Position numbers and translations under genes: made by a program. Positions 1 to 7,502 of a DNA stretch of 64,000 nucleotides are shown one piece after another. This stretch comes from Enhydrobacter aerosaccus (lineage in GTDB: Bacteria > Pseudomonadota > Alphaproteobacteria > Reyranellales > Reyranellaceae), in contig CAIKZO010000073.1 of assembly GCA_903832005.1 (NCBI GenBank), forward strand, positions 1 to 64,000. Reading direction: 5' to 3'. Below the pieces are notes generated by a model that was not told the DNA's origin, searched no databases, and saw only the letters and a program-made list of their open reading frames with translations. How positions within the stretch are numbered: the stretch's first letter is position 1; every line of letters starts with the position of its first letter.

Positions 1-3
1 AAT

Positions 4-22
4 TCCCGTTTATTAAACGGGA
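4..22. repeat. short perfect inverted repeat at the window edge
   Basis: An 8-bp perfect stem (4-11 with 15-22) closes a 3-nt ATT loop. No T-run follows on either side, so it is a weak terminator candidate. It could equally be an operator or the end of something outside the window. The rest of 23-174 shows no recognisable feature apart from the region immediately upstream of the M20 peptidase gene. Confidence 0.4.
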
Positions 23-183
23 CTGGTCGCGGATCGGTCCTTTTCAAATCTGTCGAACCTTGGGCTGCGTACCAGAATAGGGGCTTTCATCTTGTCGACT
101 GTGAATCAATTTGGCCGGCGGTGCGTGGCGCGTGAACGGCTCTTCGGTAGCTCCGGCGTCGGCTTGTTGGTAGCGTGATTTCC

Positions 184-1578
184 ATGACCGGAACACGAGA
201 TGGCGCCATCGAGCGCGTAGAGAAGTATTTCGACAATGGCGGCTTCCTGGCGGACCTGCGCCGCCGAGTCGCCATTCCCACCACCAGCCAGGAAGAGGGC
301 TCGATGCCCGCCCTGCAGCAGTACGTCTCGGGCGAGATGACAGAGTCGCTGCAAAAGCTGGGCTATGAATGCACGGTGCTGCCGAACCCGCGCGCCGAGT
401 ACGGCCCGTTCCTGATCGCGCGCCGGGTCGAGGATCCCGCCAAGCCGACCGTGCTGACCTACGGTCACGGCGACGTGATCCGCGGCCAGGAGGATCAGTG
501 GCGCGAAGGCCTGTCGCCGTGGAACATCGTGATCGAGGGCGACCGCATGTACGGTCGCGGCACAGCCGACAACAAGGGCCAGCACACGATCAACATCGCG
601 GCCCTTGCCTGCGTGATCGAGGAGCGCGGCGCGCTCGGCTTCAATTCGACGATCCTGATCGAGACCGGTGAAGAGACAGGCTCCCCCGGTCTCGGGGACT
701 TCTGCAAGGCCAACAAGGACGCGTTGAAGGCCGATGCGCTGATCGGCTCGGACGGACCGCGGCTGGACCATCGCCGGCCGACGATCTTTGGCGGCACGCG
801 CGGCACGCTGAATTTCAACCTGAAGCTCACGATGCGCGAGGGCGGCCATCACTCGGGCAACTGGGGTGGGCTGCTGGCCAATCCCGGCATCATCATGGCG
901 CATGCGTTGGCCACCATCACCGACGAGCGCGGCCAGATCAAAGTGCCGGAGTGGCGTCCCACGACGCTCACCAACTCGATCCGCGCGGCGCTGGCCGATG
1001 CCGTGGTCGATGCAGGTGAGGGTGCGCCCGAGATCAACGAGGACTGGGGCGAGAAGAACCTGACGCCGGTCGAGCGCGTGTTCGGCTGGAACTCATTTGA
1101 AGTTCTGGCATTCAAAACAGGCAATCCCGATCGTCCGGTGAATGCGATCCCGCCCAGCGCGATCGCCTACTGCCAGCTGCGCTTTGTCGTCGGTACGGAC
1201 CCGCACGACATCATTCCGGCGCTTCGTCGGCATCTGGAGAAGCATGGCTTCGGCCAGATCGAGGTCGAGCAGGCACGCGACGTGATCATGAGTGCCACGC
1301 GTCTCGATCCGGAGAATCCCTGGGCCAAGTTCGCCTCGGCCTCGATCGAGAAGACGGCGGGGCAGAAGCCCAACATGCTGCCGAACCTGGGCGGTTCGCT
1401 GCCGAACGAGGTGTTCACCGACATCCTGGGCCTGCCCACGGTATGGGTGCCGCACTCCTACGCTGCCTGCTCGCAGCATGCGCCGAACGAGCATCTTCTT
1501 GCACCGGTCGCGCGCGACGGCCTGCGGTTGATGACCGGCCTGTTCTGGGATCTGGGCACGCACGGTCGACCGTCCTGA
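184..1578 (+). CDS. M20 family metallopeptidase / dipeptidase-like hydrolase
   Basis: This is a cytoplasmic zinc-dependent hydrolase of the M20 (CNDP/ArgE/DapE) superfamily, probably acting on a dipeptide or N-acyl amino acid. From the ATG at 184 the metal-site signatures are YGHGD (His about 95), GTADNKG (Asp about 129), ETGEETGSPG (catalytic/bridging Glu pair about 163-164) and GSDGP (Asp about 190). A C-terminal His lies in WVPHSY. The length of about 464 aa is normal for a two-domain M20 enzyme. A GTG at 175 is an alternative start, and neither start has a clear Shine-Dalgarno. The ECF sigma gene begins 13 nt after its stop, so the two may share a transcript. The exact substrate is unknown. 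Confidence 0.85.
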   Translation: MTGTRDGAIERVEKYFDNGGFLADLRRRVAIPTTSQEEGSMPALQQYVSGEMTESLQKLGYECTVLPNPRAEYGPFLIARRVEDPAKPTVLTYGHGDVIRGQEDQWREGLSPWNIVIEGDRMYGRGTADNKGQHTINIAALACVIEERGALGFNSTILIETGEETGSPGLGDFCKANKDALKADALIGSDGPRLDHRRPTIFGGTRGTLNFNLKLTMREGGHHSGNWGGLLANPGIIMAHALATITDERGQIKVPEWRPTTLTNSIRAALADAVVDAGEGAPEINEDWGEKNLTPVERVFGWNSFEVLAFKTGNPDRPVNAIPPSAIAYCQLRFVVGTDPHDIIPALRRHLEKHGFGQIEVEQARDVIMSATRLDPENPWAKFASASIEKTAGQKPNMLPNLGGSLPNEVFTDILGLPTVWVPHSYAACSQHAPNEHLLAPVARDGLRLMTGLFWDLGTHGRPS

Positions 1579-1591
1579 CCATTCCCGCGCG

Positions 1592-2152
1592 ATGCTGACC
1601 GCCGACGAGGCCGCCGACCTCATCCAGGCGATTGCGACCCGTCAGGATCGCGCGGCGTTCGCGGCGCTGTTCCGTCATTACGGTCCACGCATCAAGGCCT
1701 TCCTGATGAGGGGTGGTTCCGATTCGGAAACCGCCCAGGAAGTGGCGCAGGAAGCCATGATCATGGTCTGGCGCAAGGCCGCCAGCTTCGATCGGACGCG
1801 CGCCGCTGCCGCGACTTGGATTTATACGATTGCGCGCAACAAACGGATCGATCACTTACGCAGGACTGGACGACCTCCGATTGAGGCAGAAGATTGGCTT
1901 ACAATCTTTGCCCCAGAAGAAGAGGACGCGGACAAATCCGTTCTCGCGGGCCAGACGTATACAAGGATGAAAGAGCTGATGGACGACTTGTCCGCCGATC
2001 AGCTCGTTGTGATCCGTAAAGCCTTCTTCGAGGACAAAACCCACACGGCCATTGCTGAAGAGCTTGGGCTGCCATTGGGCACTGTGAAATCACGCATCCG
2101 TCTCGCCCTTGGGCGTTTGCGCGATGCGCTGGAAAGAGAAAAGGACGAATGA
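1592..2152 (+). CDS. ECF RNA polymerase sigma factor (RpoE/ECF11-like)
   Basis: This is a 186-aa extracytoplasmic-function sigma factor. Region 2 is visible around residues 23-90 (LFRHYGPRIKAFLMRGG, the QEVAQEAMIMVWRKA helix, then TWIYTIARNKRIDHLRR). The region 4 helix-turn-helix lies near residues 150-180 (HTAIAEELGLPLGTVKSRIR). The next gene overlaps its stop by ATGA and encodes a ChrR-like anti-sigma factor, which places the pair with the RpoE-ChrR type that responds to singlet oxygen or organic peroxide in Rhodobacter. Only 13 nt separate it from the M20 gene, so its promoter must lie inside or upstream of that gene. An autoregulated ECF promoter was not identified. Confidence 0.93.
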   Translation: MLTADEAADLIQAIATRQDRAAFAALFRHYGPRIKAFLMRGGSDSETAQEVAQEAMIMVWRKAASFDRTRAAAATWIYTIARNKRIDHLRRTGRPPIEAEDWLTIFAPEEEDADKSVLAGQTYTRMKELMDDLSADQLVVIRKAFFEDKTHTAIAEELGLPLGTVKSRIRLALGRLRDALEREKDE

Positions 2153-2802
2153 ACCGCCATCAGGCCCCTGAAGAGTTGCTGCTGGACTTCGCCGCAGGCG
2201 CGCTGCCCCCTGGGCCGTCGCTGCTGCTGTCGCTCCATGTCGCGCTCGATCCGGTGGCGCGGCGGACCGTGCAGGATTTCCAGGCGATTGGCGGCGCGTT
2301 GCTCGAGAGTGCGCAAATTTCATCTGATGATGAAATTTCACTGGAAGTTGCGCTTTCGAAGCTCGATGAGATTCCCGTCGAGTCGCCTCCTGCGACAGTT
2401 CAACCGATCCCCGGTTTCGAGTGGGCCCCCGCGACGCTCGTGCCGTACCTCGGCCGCACGCCGCGTTGGCGCAAGGCGCTGGGTGGGTTCGAGAACATAC
2501 CGATCCGGATTCCGGGCGACCGGCATCGCATCGAAGTGTTGCGCCTGATGCCGGGCGTCGGCCTGCCGCAGCATCATCACACGGGTTCCGAATACACGAT
2601 CGTCATGCAAGGTGGCTTCACTGACGTCACCGGCAACTACGGCGTCGGGGATTTCGCCATGGGCCCGGGGCCGACGGACCACGAGCCGATCGCCGATCCG
2701 GGGGAGCCCTGCATCGCGATGATCGTGCTCGAGCAGCCGATCGTGCTGACCAACCGCTGGGCGCCCTTGCTCAATCCGCTGCTCAGGCGCGGCTGGCTGT
2801 AG
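2149..2802 (+). CDS. ChrR-like anti-sigma factor with cupin domain
   Basis: This 217-aa protein starts at an ATG overlapping the sigma stop codon, with AAGGA just upstream. The N-terminal anti-sigma domain (about 1-75) resembles ChrR. The C-terminal cupin (about 95-200) keeps the ChrR-type metal ligands His142, His144, Glu148 and His178 (PQHHHTGSEYT and TDHEP). Zinc-dependent ChrR proteins carry H...HxxxCxxC in the anti-sigma domain. Here His4 and His30 remain, but Asp34 and Ala37 stand where the two cysteines should be. Sigma binding may therefore not depend on zinc in the usual way. Partner assignment to the adjacent ECF sigma is by overlap and family. Confidence 0.88.
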   Translation: MNRHQAPEELLLDFAAGALPPGPSLLLSLHVALDPVARRTVQDFQAIGGALLESAQISSDDEISLEVALSKLDEIPVESPPATVQPIPGFEWAPATLVPYLGRTPRWRKALGGFENIPIRIPGDRHRIEVLRLMPGVGLPQHHHTGSEYTIVMQGGFTDVTGNYGVGDFAMGPGPTDHEPIADPGEPCIAMIVLEQPIVLTNRWAPLLNPLLRRGWL

Positions 2803-2846
2803 TCGGTCGCTGCCGGTAGTCTCGGTCCCCTGGAAAGGGGACCACC

Positions 2847-3395
2847 ATGCCGCGCCTGCCGTATTACGAAGTCGAGAACGCCTCGGGCAAACACGCCGAG
2901 TTCCTCGACAAGATAAAGCCACACCTCAACATCTACCGCATGCTGGCCAACTCCGAGGCAGGCCTGAAGGGCTTCATCCGGATGGGCAATGCGCTGCTTT
3001 ACAAGTGTGAGCTCGATCCCGTGCTGCGCGAATTGGCGATCATCCGGGTCGGCCGCCTCAGCCGTGCTGCATACGAGGTATTCCAACATGAGCGGATCGG
3101 CCGCGAGGCAGGCGTCACCGACGACAAGATCGCGGCGCTGCGCGATGCCACCATCGAGGCGCCGGCCTTCAACGACAACGAGAAGGCGGTGCTGCGCTTC
3201 GCCGACGACGTGGTGCGCAACGTCAAGGCCTCGGACAAGACCCTGAAGGCCGTGCAGGCCTTCCTGTCGCCCGGTGCCGTGGTCGAGCTCACCTTGACCG
3301 TGGGCTACTACATGATGGTCTGCCGCTTCCTCGAGACGACCGGCGTCGAGGGCGAGGAAGGCCAGGCGGAGTGGCTGAAGACGGCCAAGCTCTAG
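2847..3395 (+). CDS. carboxymuconolactone decarboxylase (CMD/AhpD-fold) family protein
   Basis: This 182-aa all-helical protein is of the CMD/AhpD-like fold. It carries the characteristic stretch around residues 60-100 (ELAIIRVGRLSRAAYEVFQH, then ERIGREAGVTDDKI) and a C-terminal helix with GYYMMVCRFLETTGVE. The redox CxxC pair of true AhpD is absent, with Tyr and Val in that segment, so peroxidase-type thiol chemistry is unlikely. Members of this group occur widely next to catabolic genes without a defined reaction. A Shine-Dalgarno-like AAAGGGGA precedes the ATG. It is probably co-transcribed with the M81 peptidase 7-10 nt downstream. Confidence 0.85.
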   Translation: MPRLPYYEVENASGKHAEFLDKIKPHLNIYRMLANSEAGLKGFIRMGNALLYKCELDPVLRELAIIRVGRLSRAAYEVFQHERIGREAGVTDDKIAALRDATIEAPAFNDNEKAVLRFADDVVRNVKASDKTLKAVQAFLSPGAVVELTLTVGYYMMVCRFLETTGVEGEEGQAEWLKTAKL

Positions 3396-3405
3396 GAGTT
3401 ACGTG

Positions 3406-4923
3406 ATGGCGTACCGCGTCCTGCTCGCGCAGTTCATGCACGAGACCAATACCTTCTCCAAGTTGCCGACCACGCTCGACGACTATCGTCGCCGCTTCCT
3501 GGTGCAGGGCGAGGCCATCCTGCCCGCGTTCAAAGGCACCAAGAACGAGATGGGCGGCTACATCGAGTCTGCCGCCAAGTATGGCTGGGAGGCGGTCTAC
3601 GCAGTGGCCGCCAATGCCACGCCCTCCGGCACGCTGACGAAGGAAACGTGGGAGACGATCCGCGATATCGTCCTCGACACGGCGAAGAAGGCAGGCAAGC
3701 TCGACGGTATCTGCCTCTCGCTGCATGGCGCGATGGTGACCGAGACGGAGGACGATGCCGAAGGCGCGCTGCTCGAAGCATTGCGCAAGATCGTGGGGCT
3801 CGACGTGCCGATCGCCGCCACGCTCGATCTGCATGCCAATGCGACCATCAAGATGGCGAGCAATGCCAACGCGCTGGTGAGCTTCCGAACCTATCCGCAT
3901 GTCGACGGCTATGAGCGCTCTATCCAGGCCGCGGCACTCGTCCAGGAGGCGATGGAGGGCAAGAAGAAGCCGCGCTGCCTGCTGGTGCAGCCGGCGATGC
4001 TGGAAGGTGCCGATCATGGCCGCACCACACAGCCCGGCCAGATGCGTGACCTGCTGGCCAAGGCCGATGCCTACGAGAAGGAGCCGGGCATCAACGTCGT
4101 GTCGATCCAGGTGGGCTTCACCTGGTCGGACATTCCCTACACCGGCCCTTCGATCGCGGTGAGCCACGAGCCGGACGCGGAGCCGCGGGCCAGGGAGATT
4201 GCGCAGACGCTGATCGATGACATCTGGCGCCGGCGCGATGAGACGCTCAAGACGGGCTACAGCCCGATCGCCGACGGCATTGCCGCCGCCAAGGCAGGTG
4301 CGGGCAAGAAGGGCCCGCTGGTGATCGCCGACGGGACCGACAATCCGGGCGGTGGTGGCTACAACGACACGACGCCGGTGCTGCAGGCGCTGCTCGACGC
4401 GGGCATCGAGAACGTGGCCTACGGCACGATCTTCGATCCCAAGGCGGTGCAGCAGGCGATCAAGGCCGGCGTCGGCGCTACCATCGATGTCGAGCTGGGC
4501 GGCCACACCGACGAATCGATGGGCAAGCCGGTCAAGGCCAAGGCCGTCGTGAAGATGCTGTCGGACGGCAGCTTCCGGAACGACGGGCCGATGAACGCCG
4601 GCGTCGAGACCCAGATGGGCCCGACGGCGGTGTTGCGCATCGGCGCGATCGACGTGATCACCATCTCGAGCCGCGTGCAGACGATCGACCTGCAGGTGTT
4701 CCTGAGCCAGGGCATCGACCCCACGACCAAGAGCGTGCTGGTGGTGAAGAGCGTGCAGCATTTCCGCGCCGCCTACGGGCCGATCGCGCGCGAGATCGTA
4801 CTGGTCGATTCGGGCGGCATTTGCTCGCCCGACATCTCGCGGCTTAAGTTCAAGAAGCTGCGCCGGCCGATTTGGCCGCTCGACGGCATCAACGATCCCT
4901 ATGCAGGAGGGCAACGCCCATGA
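3406..4923 (+). CDS. M81 family metallopeptidase (MlrC-like)
   Basis: This 505-aa protein belongs to the M81/MlrC family of zinc metallopeptidases, named after the last enzyme of microcystin breakdown but widespread as amidohydrolase-like enzymes. The typical N-terminal AQFMHETNTFS lies within the first 20 residues. SLHGAMVTE, LDLHAN and the downstream VIADGTDNPGGG (start of the MlrC C-terminal domain) are all present. The ATG at 3406 sits 6 nt after AGGAG, while the GTG at 3403 is too close. The stop overlaps the start of the next oxygenase gene (ATGA). No mlrA, mlrB or mlrD is nearby, so microcystin is not implied. Confidence 0.9.
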   Translation: MAYRVLLAQFMHETNTFSKLPTTLDDYRRRFLVQGEAILPAFKGTKNEMGGYIESAAKYGWEAVYAVAANATPSGTLTKETWETIRDIVLDTAKKAGKLDGICLSLHGAMVTETEDDAEGALLEALRKIVGLDVPIAATLDLHANATIKMASNANALVSFRTYPHVDGYERSIQAAALVQEAMEGKKKPRCLLVQPAMLEGADHGRTTQPGQMRDLLAKADAYEKEPGINVVSIQVGFTWSDIPYTGPSIAVSHEPDAEPRAREIAQTLIDDIWRRRDETLKTGYSPIADGIAAAKAGAGKKGPLVIADGTDNPGGGGYNDTTPVLQALLDAGIENVAYGTIFDPKAVQQAIKAGVGATIDVELGGHTDESMGKPVKAKAVVKMLSDGSFRNDGPMNAGVETQMGPTAVLRIGAIDVITISSRVQTIDLQVFLSQGIDPTTKSVLVVKSVQHFRAAYGPIAREIVLVDSGGICSPDISRLKFKKLRRPIWPLDGINDPYAGGQRP

Positions 4924-5933
4924 GCCTGTTCGACGTCAAAGGTCCGCTGAAAGATGCGGCGTTCGGAGCCACGGTCTCGTTGAAGAGCGGACGCGGTGCG
5001 CAGGCGCTCGATGCGGCGATGGCCGCGGAGCCCCTGTCGTTGCCGAAGATCCTGTCGGACAACGGTGGGCTGCTGCTGGTGCAGGGGCTGAACGAAATCA
5101 ACGACGATCCGGCGCTGCTGGTGCGCCTCAGCCGCGTCTTCGGCCCGGAGGTCGAGGACTATCGCCACACGCTCACCAACTTGAGTTCCGTGCACACCCA
5201 GGTGCCGGAGATCCTGCTGGTCTCGAACATGGTGCCGGTCAGCAAGATGCCGCCGCCGCGGCCCGAGCCGCCGATCGCGGCCGACGGCAAGCTGCCGGTG
5301 CAGTATCCGCACCGCGTCGGCTGGCACACCGATCAGAGCTATCGCCGCCCACCGCCCGACATCTCGCTGTTCTATGCCGCGACGCCGGTGGCCAGCGACC
5401 AGGGCCAGACGCTATTTGCTAACGGCACGCTCGCCTATGAGGCACTACCGTCGGCGCTCAGGGCCAAGGTGGAGAAGCTCGACGGGCTGCATGCTCAACC
5501 CGGCACAGGCCGGTCGCGCCGCGCAGCCGTCGCGGGTGAGACGCCGCGTGCGTTCAAGCCGCACGAGCGCTCGCAGCGTCAGCCCGTCGTGCGGACGCAT
5601 CCCGTCACCGGCAAGCGCTCGCTCTATATCTGCGAAGGCGGCCAGATGGATTGGTTCGACGGGCCGTTCGTCGGCATGGAAAAGGGACCGCATGGCGACG
5701 GCGCCAGGCTGCTCGACGAGCTGATGTCGCACATGACGCAACGCCGGTTCGTCTATGCCCACGAGTGGCAACAGGGCGACATGCTGATCTGGGACAATCG
5801 CTGCCTCGTCCATGCCGCGACCTGGTACGAATCCGGCGAGCAGCGGATGATGTGGCGCACGACGGTGCACGGAAATCCCGGCGCCGCTTATGCGGGCGAA
5901 GCCAAGAGCTGGATCCCCGTCGCCGCCGAATAG
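4920..5933 (+). CDS. TauD/TfdA family Fe(II)/2-oxoglutarate dioxygenase (paralogue 1)
   Basis: This 337-aa non-heme iron oxygenase starts at the ATG overlapping the M81 stop, with a strong AGGAGG at 4905-4910. The iron ligands are visible as HTD in GWHTDQSYRR and as the distal His in CLVHAATWY. The 2OG-binding Arg is in the following RMMWRTTVHG. The family hydroxylates small organic acids, sulfonates or amino-acid derivatives, and the substrate here is unknown. A close paralogue lies at 58248-59249, also beside amidohydrolase genes. Translational coupling to the M81 enzyme suggests that the two act on the same compound. Confidence 0.9.
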   Translation: MSLFDVKGPLKDAAFGATVSLKSGRGAQALDAAMAAEPLSLPKILSDNGGLLLVQGLNEINDDPALLVRLSRVFGPEVEDYRHTLTNLSSVHTQVPEILLVSNMVPVSKMPPPRPEPPIAADGKLPVQYPHRVGWHTDQSYRRPPPDISLFYAATPVASDQGQTLFANGTLAYEALPSALRAKVEKLDGLHAQPGTGRSRRAAVAGETPRAFKPHERSQRQPVVRTHPVTGKRSLYICEGGQMDWFDGPFVGMEKGPHGDGARLLDELMSHMTQRRFVYAHEWQQGDMLIWDNRCLVHAATWYESGEQRMMWRTTVHGNPGAAYAGEAKSWIPVAAE

Positions 5934-5939
5934 CGCGGA

Positions 5940-6317
5940 TTACGAGGCGGGCTTGGCGATCGGCAGGCAGTTGTAGAGGCTGACCGAGATCGTTTCGGCG
6001 TTCTCCTGCTTGAAGGGAACGTTGGGGCGATAGTTGATCGGGCAGACCGTGAACATCATGTCGGTCGGATGGGCGGGATCGATCGGGCCCGATTCGAACG
6101 AGCCGCCCGGCATCACGTTCTTTTCGGTGAGCTTGCCGTCGTAGAGCGTCATGAACTGGATCGCGACGGCGGTGTCGCAGCTGTTGATCGTGATGTATTG
6201 GCCGTCGACACCGGACCAGCGCACGCAGGCTTCCATGTGAGCGCGCGACTCGCGATCCTGCGCCGCCGCCAGCAGCGGTGAGAGGACCAGCGCGGCGGCC
6301 GCCAGCCAGCGCCGCAT
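5940..6317 (-). CDS. small secreted hypothetical protein
   Basis: This 125-aa protein has a clear signal peptide (RRWLAAAALVLSPLLAAAQ, cleavage near residue 19). The mature part is about 105 aa with four cysteines, which could form two disulfides in the periplasm. No family is recognised with confidence. Its ATG overlaps the stop of the upstream redoxin/2OG-oxygenase gene by one base (TAATG), so the two are translationally coupled. Its stop faces the TauD-type gene only 6 nt away. Confidence 0.75.
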   Translation of the reverse strand: MRRWLAAAALVLSPLLAAAQDRESRAHMEACVRWSGVDGQYITINSCDTAVAIQFMTLYDGKLTEKNVMPGGSFESGPIDPAHPTDMMFTVCPINYRPNVPFKQENAETISVSLYNCLPIAKPAS

Positions 6318-7360
6318 TATTTCTTCTGTCGGAAGAACGTCGTCAGCACGAAGCGCCGGCCGCGCGTCACCGGCAGTGCCTCGTGCAGCACCGAGCAGGA
6401 GAAAACCGCGGCGGCGCCGGCGGGCGGGCTCACCTTGATGCCGGCATATTCCGGGAAGATCAGCTCGCCGCCCTCGAAGTCGTCGTTGAGGTTGAGCGAG
6501 ACCGCGAAGGCCCGGTCGGCGGTGGTCGGCGCGCCGTTGTCGCGATGGGCGCCGAAGAAGTGCTTCTTGTCGGCGTCGTAGGACAGCACGACATGGGCGT
6601 CGAAGGTGAATTGGCGATCGAAGGCGAAGACCTTCGTGAGTTCCGGTGCGATGCGGTAGGCGAGACGGTCGGAGATCGCCTTCTGCATCATCGGCTCGTT
6701 CACCATATAGTCTTCGGTGCGCTTGAGCTCGGCCACACCGACATTGCCGTAGCGGCTCGAGACGCCACTGTCCTGATGATCGCCCTTGTGCCAGAGCCGC
6801 ATCACCTGTGCACAGAAGTCAGGCTCGAAGACGCGCGGCAGCACGAGCACGGGCGCCATCGGCGTCGCGATCACCTGGCCCGCGCCGCCATTGCTGCGCA
6901 CGGCGTCGGCCGCGGCACCGATTCCCTCGGCGGCGGCAACAAGCGGGCGCGTGTCGAAGGTCGTGGCCACGCGCTGGTTGGGATCGAGCAGGATCACCCG
7001 GCTGCGCATGGCACTCTGGCCGAAGCCGATGCCGCCCTGGGTGAGCAGGGCGGGCAGGAACTTGCGCTCGGCATCGCAGAGCAGGAGCGGGCCGTCGCTG
7101 CCGGCAAGCTTCGTCCACGGCGCGGCAGCAGCCGCGACCGGTGTGCCGCAGACCACGATCGGCACGACAGCGGCGGTTTTGCACGCTGCAAGCAGGGCCG
7201 TGAGCGGCTCGGCATCCACGGTCTTGAGGTCGTCGACGGCGATCAACGCGACCGGCTGGCCGGTGAACGACCAGATGAACTTGCGCAATTTGCCGTCGAG
7301 GCCGGGCAGGAAGAAGTCGGGGAGGCGGTCGCCGGGACGGAGCAACAAGGCGTTGGTCAT
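6317..7360 (-). CDS. redoxin-like domain fused to a 2OG-Fe(II) oxygenase
   Basis: This 347-aa protein has an N-terminal AhpC/TSA (thioredoxin-like) domain, about 1-140, starting LRPGDRLPDFFLPGLDGKL. A C-terminal prolyl-4-hydroxylase-like 2OG-Fe(II) domain follows, about 160-347. Iron ligands are the HxD in FFGAHRDNGAP and the distal His in VLHEALPV, and RGRRFVLTTFF supplies the 2OG Arg. The redoxin half lacks the peroxidatic Cys motif at the usual place (SFTGQPVALIAVD), so it is probably a binding or structural module. It is co-transcribed with the small secreted protein. The substrate may be a protein side chain, but this is not shown. Confidence 0.85.
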   Translation of the reverse strand: MTNALLLRPGDRLPDFFLPGLDGKLRKFIWSFTGQPVALIAVDDLKTVDAEPLTALLAACKTAAVVPIVVCGTPVAAAAAPWTKLAGSDGPLLLCDAERKFLPALLTQGGIGFGQSAMRSRVILLDPNQRVATTFDTRPLVAAAEGIGAAADAVRSNGGAGQVIATPMAPVLVLPRVFEPDFCAQVMRLWHKGDHQDSGVSSRYGNVGVAELKRTEDYMVNEPMMQKAISDRLAYRIAPELTKVFAFDRQFTFDAHVVLSYDADKKHFFGAHRDNGAPTTADRAFAVSLNLNDDFEGGELIFPEYAGIKVSPPAGAAAVFSCSVLHEALPVTRGRRFVLTTFFRQKK

Positions 7361-7392
7361 GCGGTCCGGGCCCTGGGATTCTCTGGGGGCAA

Positions 7393-7467
7393 TGGTGGGC
7401 GCGGTAGGGATTGAACCTACGACCCCACCCGTGTGAAGGGTGTGCTCTCCCGCTGAGCTACGCGCCC
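7393..7467 (-). tRNA. tRNA-Val (anticodon CAC)
   Basis: The reverse complement folds as a standard cloverleaf. It has a 7-bp acceptor stem GGGCGCG/CGCGCCC, a D arm GCTC...GAGC, an anticodon stem CACCC/GGGTG with loop TTCACAC (anticodon CAC, reading GTG), a T arm GTAGG-TTCAATC-CCTAC and discriminator A. An encoded CCA occupies 7393-7395. It sits alone between the 2OG-oxygenase gene and the glycosyltransferase-like gene. Confidence 0.97.
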
Positions 7468-7502
7468 GGAAGGCGCGCGTATACGGCCTCGTAGCCGATT
7501 CG

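Noticed and set aside
3289-4914. Long open frame on the minus strand opposite the M81 gene
   Set aside because: High-GC genomes give long antisense frames. This one is Arg/His/Leu-rich without motifs, and the + strand holds clear M81 signatures.
3406-4923. Microcystin-degrading mlr cluster
   Set aside because: Only an MlrC-type protein is present; mlrA, mlrB and mlrD are missing, and the family is broad.
4920-5933. Clavulanate-type biosynthesis suggested by TauD/clavaminate-synthase-like oxygenases
   Set aside because: No beta-lactam synthetase or carboxyethylarginine synthase is nearby; the family is generic.
6278-7414. Open frame on the + strand across the redoxin/2OG-oxygenase gene
   Set aside because: It is antisense to a gene with intact iron-binding motifs and has shadow-type composition.
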